Source: DAOMOP01 sp035444405
Lineage (GTDB): Bacteria > Pseudomonadota > Gammaproteobacteria > Burkholderiales > Rhodocyclaceae
NCBI GenBank assembly: GCA_035444405.1
Contig: DAOMOP010000217.1
Coordinates: 1-6,578 of the forward strand
Reading direction: 5' to 3'
DNA: 6,578 nt
Each line of letters opens with the position of its first letter. Within the stretch, counting starts at the first letter, position 1. Positions 1 through 6,578 of the stretch are shown here, in pieces. Position numbers and translations under genes: made by a program. The notes beneath the pieces are model-generated. The model was given only the letters and a program-made list of their open reading frames with translations. It was not told where the DNA came from and made no database searches.

Positions 1-1061
<1,061 letters not shown>

Positions 1062-1069
1062 GCTTGTGT

Positions 1070-1074
1070 CTCCT
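1070..1074 (-). promoter_or_regulatory. Ribosome binding site that fixes the GTG start of paaJ
   Basis: AGGAG on the minus strand lies 8 nt before a GTG codon at 1061-1059. The encoded protein then begins (M)EAFICDGIRTPIG, as thiolases do, and there is no in-frame ATG nearby that would preserve this N-terminus. Confidence 0.8.
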
Positions 1075-1101
1075 GGTTTCGTTGCTTCCGTCGCGCCGCG
1101 C

Positions 1102-1740
1102 TCAGGCCTTGGCCGTCGCGGCGCTGCGATTCGTCTCGCCGGGCGGCTCGACCAGCCCGCCCATCCCCTTGAGCAGGATGCGCGTGACCAGCGGCCCCAT
1201 GTCGGCGTACGTGAGCGGGCCTTCGGCGCGCAGCCACGTGTAGGTCCAGTTGATCATCCCGAAAAGAATCATCGTCACCGGCCGTTCGAGCTTGAGGCGC
1301 ACGAGGGCCGGCTCGATGCGCACCAGCACTTCGGTCACTCCGGCGACCACGCGCCGCTGCCGCTCGATCACGAGCCCGGCCTGCTCCTCCTGCAAAAAGC
1401 GCACATCCTGCACCAGCACGCGGTGATGATTCTCCGAATGCTCGTACTCGGCCATGAAACCGCTCACGAGTGCGAGCAGATGCGCCTCGGGCTCGAGCCG
1501 CTGCGCCGCCACGCGCTCGACCACCGACAGCAGCTGGTCGATGTAGCTGTCGGCGATGTCGAACAGGATGTGCTCCTTGTCGCGGTAGTAGTGGTACAGC
1601 AAGGGCTTGGAGACCCCGCAGGCTTTCGCGATCTCGGCCATCGAGGCGCTGTGGAAGCCTTTTTTCGCGATCAGCGCCGCCGCCGCGGCCATGATCGCGC
1701 CGCGCTGCGCCTCGAAGGTCGGTGCCTTGCCCCTGGCCAT
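1102..1740 (-). CDS. paaR: TetR-family transcriptional regulator, probable phenylacetate repressor
   Basis: This 212-residue protein has the TetR layout: an N-terminal DNA-binding domain (residues about 8-60) with the helix-turn-helix in SMAEIAKACGVSKPLLYHYY (33-52), then an all-helical ligand and dimer domain. TetR-type PaaR repressors known from other bacteria (for example Thermus and Corynebacterium) respond to phenylacetyl-CoA; the same ligand here is inferred from position, between paaK and paaJ in one transcription direction. The start at 1740 (MARGKAPTFEAQRG) is preferred over an upstream in-frame TTG at 1779 because AGGAA stands 7 nt before it. The likely target is the 20-bp inverted repeat in the paaG-paaN divergent region. 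As it seems to be transcribed from the operon it controls, it would limit its own synthesis. Gaps are 133 nt from paaK and 40 nt to paaJ. TetR membership is certain; the name paaR is contextual. Confidence 0.85.
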   Translation of the reverse strand: MARGKAPTFEAQRGAIMAAAAALIAKKGFHSASMAEIAKACGVSKPLLYHYYRDKEHILFDIADSYIDQLLSVVERVAAQRLEPEAHLLALVSGFMAEYEHSENHHRVLVQDVRFLQEEQAGLVIERQRRVVAGVTEVLVRIEPALVRLKLERPVTMILFGMINWTYTWLRAEGPLTYADMGPLVTRILLKGMGGLVEPPGETNRSAATAKA

Positions 1741-1747
1741 AGTCCGG

Positions 1748-1752
1748 TTCCT
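1748..1752 (-). promoter_or_regulatory. Ribosome binding site selecting the ATG start of the TetR gene
   Basis: AGGAA on the minus strand ends 7 nt before the ATG at 1740-1738. The longer reading from TTG at 1779 would add 13 residues (SDRNARSDRNRT-like) that are not typical of TetR N-termini and has no good Shine-Dalgarno sequence. Confidence 0.65.
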
Positions 1753-1801
1753 GTCGCTCCGTGCGTTGCGGTCGCTCAATGTCGATCGGGACGGGCACGC
1801 G

Positions 1802-1817
1802 GCGTCGCGACCGACGC
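1802..1817. repeat. Short inverted repeat in the paaK-paaR spacer
   Basis: GCGTCG and CGACGC form a perfect 6-bp inverted repeat around CGAC, in the 133-nt spacer (1741-1873) upstream of the TetR gene. The sequence GACCGAC at 1809-1815 repeats one half of the putative operator at 5774-5780, so a weak autoregulatory site is conceivable. Such short motifs are common by chance in GC-rich DNA. The rest of the spacer holds a twice-occurring CGCGCGCCGG (minus strand) but no T-run after any stem, so I see no intrinsic terminator, and no convincing promoter. Confidence 0.25.
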
Positions 1818-1873
1818 AGCATGCCCGGCGCGCGCTGCGGCCGGCGCGCGTTCGAGCCGTGAGACGGCCGTGC

Positions 1874-3243
<1,370 letters not shown>

Positions 3244-3339
3244 CTACTCCTCTCCTCGAAAATGTCTGCTATGAACGGATATCGTCGTCGCGCCATGCGG
3301 GGCGGCCACGAAAGGCTGCGCGGGCACGGCTTCAGCCAT
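3244..3339 (-). CDS. Possible 31-codon ORF coupling paaH to paaK
   Basis: An ATG at 3339 overlaps the last codons of paaH (the stop of paaH is at 3334-3332) and opens a frame of 31 codons, beginning MAEAVPAQPF and ending SRHFRGEE. Its TAG stop at 3246-3244 directly abuts the paaK ATG at 3243. GGAG stands 9 nt before its start, and its final codons contain the GAGGAG of paaK. This geometry would bring ribosomes terminating on the small ORF onto the paaK start. I recognise no protein family. It sits where paaI (thioesterase) is found in some paa clusters, but shows no resemblance to PaaI that I can see. It may equally be a chance open frame in an 88-nt spacer, or the remnant of a deletion. Confidence 0.25.
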   Translation of the reverse strand: MAEAVPAQPFVAAPHGATTISVHSRHFRGEE

Positions 3340-4873
3340 GGAACGACTCTCCGGTGAAGCCCTTGCGCTGCAACAGCGGCGACACGCGGTAACGCGGGTC
3401 GGAATAATGCCGGCCGAGATTCGCGAGCACGTCGGCGACGAACCCGGCGCCGAGCTGGTCGGCCCACGCGAGCGGGCCTTTCGGGTAGTTCGTGCCGTAG
3501 CGCATCGCGGTGTCGATGTCGGCCGCCGAGCCGATGCCGGCGAGCACGGCGTCGGCCGCCTCGTTGGCGAGCATCGCGACGGTGCGCAGCGCCACCATGC
3601 CGGCCACGTCGTCGATGCGGCCGACCGCGGGCCCCGCCTTTTGCAGCGTGCCGACCACCGCAGTCCAGGCGCCCTGCGCACAGTGATCGGCGCGCGCGAC
3701 GGTGATGCGCGGCGTGGTCTCGTAATCCAGGCACAGATCGAACAGCACGAGGTTGGGCGCGCCGTCTTCGTACGCACGCCGCGTCGCGCTGCGGCCGTCC
3801 GACAATGCCAGGCGCGCCCCGTCGATGACGATCCAGCCGTGCCCGGCGCCGGCCGCGATGCCTTCGCCGTGCTCGCGGCGCACCTCGACGCCGGCCGCCT
3901 CGAGCCGGCGCACCAGCGCCGTGGCCACACCCAGATCGCCGACCGCGGCGACGGTGCCCGCCGCACGCTGCGGCGGCTCGCGATGCGGCTCGGGCTTCAC
4001 CGCAGCGTCACCGTAGGCATAGAAGCCCTGGCCGCTCTTGCGGCCCAGGCGACCGGCCAGCACGAGCTCCTGCTGGATCGGGCTCGGGCTGTAGCGCGGG
4101 TCGCCGAAACAGGCCTCGAACACCGACTTCGTCACCGCGAAGTTGACGTCGTGGCCGATCAGGTCCATCAGCTCGAACGGCCCCATCGGAAAGCCGCAGC
4201 CGTCGCGCAGCGCCGCATCGAGCGTCGCCGGCGCGCCGCCGCCTTCGGCGAGCACGCGCTGCGCCTCGGCGTAGAACGGCCGGGCGACACGATTGACGAT
4301 GAAGCCGGGGGTCGATCGGGCATGGACCGCGACCTTGCCCCATGCGGTGGCGGTCGCGTGCAGCCGCTCGGCCACCGCCGGCTCGGTCGCAAGACCGGAG
4401 ACGATCTCGACCAGCTTCATGCGCGGGGCCGGATTGAAGAAGTGCATGCCGGCGAGCCGGCCGGGGCGCTCGAGCGCCGCGCCCATCGCGGTGATCGACA
4501 GCGACGAGGTGTTGGTGGCGAGGATCGCGTCGTCGCCGAGCAGCACCTCGAGCCCCATGAACAGCTTGCGCTTGACCTCGAGGTCCTCGACGATCGCCTC
4601 GATCGCGAGGCGGGCATCACGCGCCTCGGCCAGATCGGTGATCGCACGCACGCGCGCGAGCGCGGCAGTGGCCGCGGCGTCGGCGAGCTTGCCCTTGGAC
4701 ACCAGAAAGCGCAGATCCGAGGCGATCGTGTTGCGCCCCTTCAGCACCGCTTCGGCCCGCGTGTCGTATAGATAGACGGTGTGTCCGGCGACCGCGGCGA
4801 CGTGCGCGATGCCGGCGCCCATCGCACCGGCACCGACGACGAGCACCCGGGTGTCGGGCGGCAGCGCGCTCAT
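3332..4873 (-). CDS. paaH: 3-hydroxyadipyl-CoA dehydrogenase (NAD+)
   Basis: PaaH oxidises 3-hydroxyadipyl-CoA to 3-oxoadipyl-CoA with NAD+ late in phenylacetate breakdown; PaaJ then splits the product. The 513-residue length fits the long PaaH type with a duplicated C-terminal domain rather than the shorter 3-hydroxybutyryl-CoA dehydrogenases. The Rossmann loop GAGAMGAG is at 14-21, followed by Asp37, which favours NAD+. NTSSLS at 121-126, His144 with Glu156 in the HFFNPAPRMKLVE stretch (catalytic pair) and Asn194 in FIVNRV complete the active site. GRKSGQGFYAY (277-287) ends the first C-terminal domain, and DIDTAMRYGTNYPKGP (452-467) marks the second. The start is 3 nt after the paaG stop, with GGAG inside the end of paaG 8 nt upstream, so translation is probably coupled. 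No missing catalytic residue is evident. Confidence 0.95.
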   Translation of the reverse strand: MSALPPDTRVLVVGAGAMGAGIAHVAAVAGHTVYLYDTRAEAVLKGRNTIASDLRFLVSKGKLADAAATAALARVRAITDLAEARDARLAIEAIVEDLEVKRKLFMGLEVLLGDDAILATNTSSLSITAMGAALERPGRLAGMHFFNPAPRMKLVEIVSGLATEPAVAERLHATATAWGKVAVHARSTPGFIVNRVARPFYAEAQRVLAEGGGAPATLDAALRDGCGFPMGPFELMDLIGHDVNFAVTKSVFEACFGDPRYSPSPIQQELVLAGRLGRKSGQGFYAYGDAAVKPEPHREPPQRAAGTVAAVGDLGVATALVRRLEAAGVEVRREHGEGIAAGAGHGWIVIDGARLALSDGRSATRRAYEDGAPNLVLFDLCLDYETTPRITVARADHCAQGAWTAVVGTLQKAGPAVGRIDDVAGMVALRTVAMLANEAADAVLAGIGSAADIDTAMRYGTNYPKGPLAWADQLGAGFVADVLANLGRHYSDPRYRVSPLLQRKGFTGESFHG

Positions 4874-4876
4874 CGC

Positions 4877-5695
4877 TCAGTCTCCCTTGAACTGCGGCGC
4901 ACGCTTTTCGATGAAGGCGGCCACGCCCTCGCGGTAGTCGTTCGAGCGGCCGCACACGGTCATCATGTCGCGCTCGAGGTTGAGCTGGTGCTCGAAATCG
5001 TTGGTCGAGCTCGCCCAGATCGCCTTCTTGGTCTGCGCATAGCCGAACGTCGGCCCTTGCGCGAGCTGCGCGGCGACCGCGCGCACGGTCGGCATCAGCG
5101 CGTCGTCGTCGACGCACTTCCAGATCAGCCCCCACTGCTCGGCCTGCTCGGCCGACAGCTTGTCGCCGAGCAGCGCGAGCCCGAGCGCGCGCGCCGGGCC
5201 GAGCAGACGCGGCAGGATCCAGGTGCCGCCGGTGTCCGGGATGAGGCCGAGCTTGCAGAAGGCCTGGATGAAGCTCGCCGAGCGCGCCGCGAACACGAGA
5301 TCACAGGCGAGCGCGAGGTTTGCGCCGGCGCCGGCGGCGACGCCGTTGACGGCGGCGATGACCGGCAGCTCGAGGCTGCGCAGCGCGAGCACCAGCGGCT
5401 TGTAGTTCTTCTCGACCGAGGCGCCGAGGTCGCGCGGCGCCTCGCCCGGCGCGACGCTGCGGTCGGACAGATCCTGGCCGGCACAGAAGCCGCGCCCGGC
5501 ACCGGTCAGCACCAGCACGCGCACGCTGCCGTCGGCGCGACCGGCCTTGACCTCGGCCAGTGCCGTGCGCAATGCTTCGTGCATCGCGTCGTTGAAGCTG
5601 TTGAGCCGGTCGGGGCGGTTCAGCGTCACGGTCGCGACGCCGTCGGCGATTTCCAGGCGGATCGGCCCGGCCTGCATGTCAGTTTGACCGCTCAT
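4877..5695 (-). CDS. paaG: 1,2-epoxyphenylacetyl-CoA isomerase (oxepin-CoA forming)
   Basis: PaaG belongs to the crotonase superfamily. It converts ring-1,2-epoxyphenylacetyl-CoA to oxepin-CoA and also shifts a double bond of dehydroadipyl-CoA later in the route. The protein has 272 residues (E. coli PaaG about 262). Visible features are the crotonase N-terminus GVATVTLNRPDRLNSF (19-34), oxyanion-hole segments GFCAGQDL (69-76) and NGVAAGAGANLALACD (117-132), and Asp154 in KLGLIPDTGG, matching the catalytic aspartate reported for E. coli PaaG. A glutamate typical of hydratases is absent in that segment, which argues for isomerase over hydratase. The ATG at 5695 was chosen because GGAGG stands 4 nt upstream; a longer frame from a TTG at 5791 would run through the operator. 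It is the first gene of the minus-strand operon, with paaH only 3 nt behind. Confidence 0.95.
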   Translation of the reverse strand: MSGQTDMQAGPIRLEIADGVATVTLNRPDRLNSFNDAMHEALRTALAEVKAGRADGSVRVLVLTGAGRGFCAGQDLSDRSVAPGEAPRDLGASVEKNYKPLVLALRSLELPVIAAVNGVAAGAGANLALACDLVFAARSASFIQAFCKLGLIPDTGGTWILPRLLGPARALGLALLGDKLSAEQAEQWGLIWKCVDDDALMPTVRAVAAQLAQGPTFGYAQTKKAIWASSTNDFEHQLNLERDMMTVCGRSNDYREGVAAFIEKRAPQFKGD

Positions 5696-5712
5696 GTCTC
5701 CTCCATTTCTTG

Positions 5713-5732
5713 CGGACGTGCGTGCACGTCCG
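5713..5732. repeat. Perfect 9-bp inverted repeat just upstream of the paaG ribosome binding site
   Basis: The sequence CGGACGTGCGTGCACGTCCG consists of two 9-base arms that are exact reverse complements around a 2-base centre. In the paaG leader RNA it can form an 8-bp GC-rich stem with a 4-nt loop. Its base is about 7 nt before the GGAGG of paaG. An overlapping 10-bp palindrome, CGTCCGGACG, at 5727-5736 offers a competing symmetry. It could be a second protein site, a leader hairpin that stabilises the message or affects initiation, or chance. Confidence 0.6.
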
Positions 5733-5771
5733 GACGAAGCCCTGCGGGGGGTTGCTTTAGATTGGTATTGT

Positions 5772-5791
5772 TTGACCGACCCGTCGTTCAA
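5772..5791. promoter_or_regulatory. Putative TetR/PaaR operator
   Basis: TTGACCGACCCGTCGTTCAA is an imperfect palindrome: 16 of 20 positions are symmetric (TTGA-n-CGAC-nn-GTCG-n-TCAA). Its size and symmetry suit a TetR-family dimer, and a TetR gene is in the same cluster. It covers the -35 hexamer and part of the spacer of the putative paaN promoter, and the start region of a putative paaG promoter, so one bound dimer could silence both directions. The assignment to this regulator is inferred from context. Confidence 0.65.
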
Positions 5792-5800
5792 TAGTAATCT
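5772..5800 (+). promoter_or_regulatory. Candidate sigma-70 promoter for paaN
   Basis: TTGACC (5772-5777) and TAATCT (5795-5800) are separated by 17 nt. The -35 matches 5 of 6 consensus positions; the -10 matches 3 of 6, including the important T1, A2 and T6. Transcription would begin near 5807 and leave a leader of about 115 nt before paaN. A TTGACA at 5832-5837 further on has no partner -10 at the right distance. Confidence 0.5.
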
Positions 5801-5820
5801 TGAGCTGCATCAAGAGACAA
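5791..5820 (-). promoter_or_regulatory. Candidate sigma-70 promoter for the paaG operon
   Basis: On the minus strand TTGTCT (5820-5815) and TACTAT (5796-5791) are 18 nt apart, each matching 4 of 6 consensus positions. Transcription would start near 5784, inside the putative operator. A second, weaker pair is TTGAAC (5791-5786) with TACCAA (5767-5762), also 18 nt apart, whose -35 lies in the operator arm. Sequence alone does not decide between them. Confidence 0.45.
5800..5813. promoter_or_regulatory. FNR/ANR-type box
   Basis: TTGAGCTGCATCAA matches the FNR-family consensus TTGAT-N4-ATCAA at 9 of 10 defined positions. It is the core of a slightly longer inverted repeat, TCTTGA-N6-TCAAGA (5798-5815). 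It fills the spacer of the candidate paaG promoter and overlaps the -10 and start region of the candidate paaN promoter, so a bound regulator would most simply repress both. Which protein binds, if any, is not visible here. Confidence 0.45.
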
Positions 5821-5852
5821 GTCTTTTTTGCTTGACATTGTTGCCGCAGCGC

Positions 5853-5868
5853 AGCAAGCGCGGCGCCA
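5853..5868 (-). promoter_or_regulatory. Weak sigma-54-like element, minus strand
   Basis: On the minus strand TGGCGCC-N4-TTGCT has the GG/GC spacing of a -24/-12 promoter (consensus TGGCACG-N4-TTGCW): 5 of 7 positions in the first block and all 5 in the second. It points towards paaG. Such words arise easily in GC-rich DNA, and no enhancer-binding regulator gene is seen nearby. Confidence 0.2.
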
Positions 5869-5923
5869 GCCGGGCACCAGAACCGTCGCAGCGCCACCAT
5901 CACCCAACTCGAGGAGATCTCCC

Positions 5924-6578
5924 ATGCCCACCCCCTTGTTCGACAAGCATCAGGCCACGCTGACGGCCGCGCTCGACGCGATCCACACCCGCGGATACTG
6001 GACTCCGTATCCCGAAATGCCCAGCCCGCGCGTGTATGGCGAAACCGCCCATGACGACGGCAAGCGCGCGGTGGAGGCGCTGTTCGGCCAGCAGTTCGTG
6101 CTCGACCAGCCCGGCCAGCAGGGCTGGGCGGCGCCCGAACGCTCGCCCTACGGCGTCGAGCTGGGGGTGCGGTATCCGGTTTGTGCACCGCAAGCACTGG
6201 TCGATGCGGCACGCGCCGCGCAAGCCGGCTGGCAGCGCCTCGGCGCGGCCGGACGCGTCGGCGTGTGCCTCGAGATGCTCGAGCGGCTGAACAAGAAGAG
6301 CTTCGAGATCGCACACGCGGTGATGCTCACCAGCGGCCAGGGCTGGATGATGGCCTTTCAGGCCGGCGGCCCGCACGCTCAGGACCGCGGCCTCGAGGCG
6401 GTCGTCTACGCGTGGGACGCGATGCGCCAGATCCCCGCCGAGGCGGTGTGGGAGAAGCCGCAGGGCAAGAACCCGCCGCTGAAGATGAAGAAGCACTTCG
6501 AGATCGTCGGGCGCGGCGTCGCGCTGGTGATCGGCTGCGGCACCTTCCCGACCTGGAACACCTATCCGGGCCTGTTCG
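5924..6578 (+). CDS. paaN: PaaN-type aldehyde dehydrogenase of phenylacetate degradation, 3'-truncated by window edge
   Basis: The 218 residues in the window match the N-terminal part of the PaaN family, aldehyde dehydrogenase-like proteins of paa clusters. The expected job is NADP-dependent oxidation of the ring-opened 3-oxo-5,6-dehydrosuberyl-CoA semialdehyde, the role the dehydrogenase half of PaaZ fills in E. coli. Recognisable features are the long N-terminal extension with HTRGYWTPYPEMPSP (25-39) and the segment VALVIGCGTFPTWNTYPGLF, which corresponds to the conserved PWN-type stretch at the cofactor site. The catalytic cysteine and glutamate lie beyond the right edge, so activity cannot be judged. 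The C-terminus, which would show whether a MaoC hydratase is fused, is also missing; family resemblance suggests not. The start ATG has GAGGAG 7 nt upstream. It is divergent from paaG and shares the 228-bp control region. Older literature uses paaZ or pacL for similar genes. Confidence 0.88.
   Translation, partial: MPTPLFDKHQATLTAALDAIHTRGYWTPYPEMPSPRVYGETAHDDGKRAVEALFGQQFVLDQPGQQGWAAPERSPYGVELGVRYPVCAPQALVDAARAAQAGWQRLGAAGRVGVCLEMLERLNKKSFEIAHAVMLTSGQGWMMAFQAGGPHAQDRGLEAVVYAWDAMRQIPAEAVWEKPQGKNPPLKMKKHFEIVGRGVALVIGCGTFPTWNTYPGLF

Noticed and set aside
3338..4771. 477-codon plus-strand open frame opposite paaH
   Set aside because: No recognisable domain, His/Arg/Asp-rich shadow composition, and paaH has complete catalytic motifs on the other strand.
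5696..5791. N-terminal extension of paaG from a TTG at 5791
   Set aside because: The extra 32 residues are encoded by the operator and leader region, have no family counterpart, and the ATG at 5695 has its own GGAGG.
5798..5829. Stem TCTTGA/TCAAGA followed by a T-run as an intrinsic terminator or attenuator for the plus strand
   Set aside because: The stem is only 6 bp and AT-rich, the T-run is 6 nt further on rather than adjacent, and the predicted plus-strand start lies inside the stem. The FNR-type box explains the symmetry better.
5832..5837. TTGACA as the main -35 of the paaN promoter
   Set aside because: The bases 16-18 nt downstream are GC-rich with nothing like a -10 hexamer.

Overview
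The window is a GC-rich (roughly two thirds G+C by eye) piece of a bacterial chromosome carrying the middle of an aerobic phenylacetate (paa) catabolic cluster. The protein sequences, the stand-alone PaaN-type aldehyde dehydrogenase without a MaoC hydratase domain, and the TetR-type regulator inside the operon suggest a betaproteobacterium, most likely of the Azoarcus/Thauera/Aromatoleum kind (Rhodocyclales). This placement rests on recalled family features; no search was run.

Layout, left to right: a minus-strand block holds paaJ (thiolase, C-terminus cut by the left edge), a TetR regulator (paaR-like), paaK (phenylacetate-CoA ligase, broken near its C-terminus by a 10-N assembly gap), an 88-nt spacer with a possible 31-codon ORF, paaH and paaG. 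In transcription order this is paaG-paaH-(small ORF)-paaK-paaR-paaJ. A 228-bp divergent control region (5696-5923) separates it from plus-strand paaN, which runs off the right edge. No intergenic stretch exceeds 300 bases.

How the genes work together: PaaK makes phenylacetyl-CoA. The PaaABCE epoxidase (not in the window) makes the ring 1,2-epoxide, and PaaG isomerises it to oxepin-CoA. After hydrolytic ring opening by a hydratase encoded elsewhere, PaaN oxidises the semialdehyde. PaaJ and PaaH, with PaaF (not in the window), finish beta-oxidation to acetyl-CoA and succinyl-CoA. The TetR protein probably represses the cluster until phenylacetyl-CoA appears.

The enzymes are ordinary. The interesting part is the divergent promoter: a 20-bp inverted repeat that looks like the TetR operator and contains -35-like hexamers facing both ways, an adjacent FNR/ANR-type box (9 of 10 consensus positions) that could tie this oxygen-requiring pathway to oxygen supply, and a 9-bp inverted repeat just upstream of the paaG ribosome binding site. 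I saw no tRNA, rRNA, CRISPR, insertion sequence or undescribed enzyme system.
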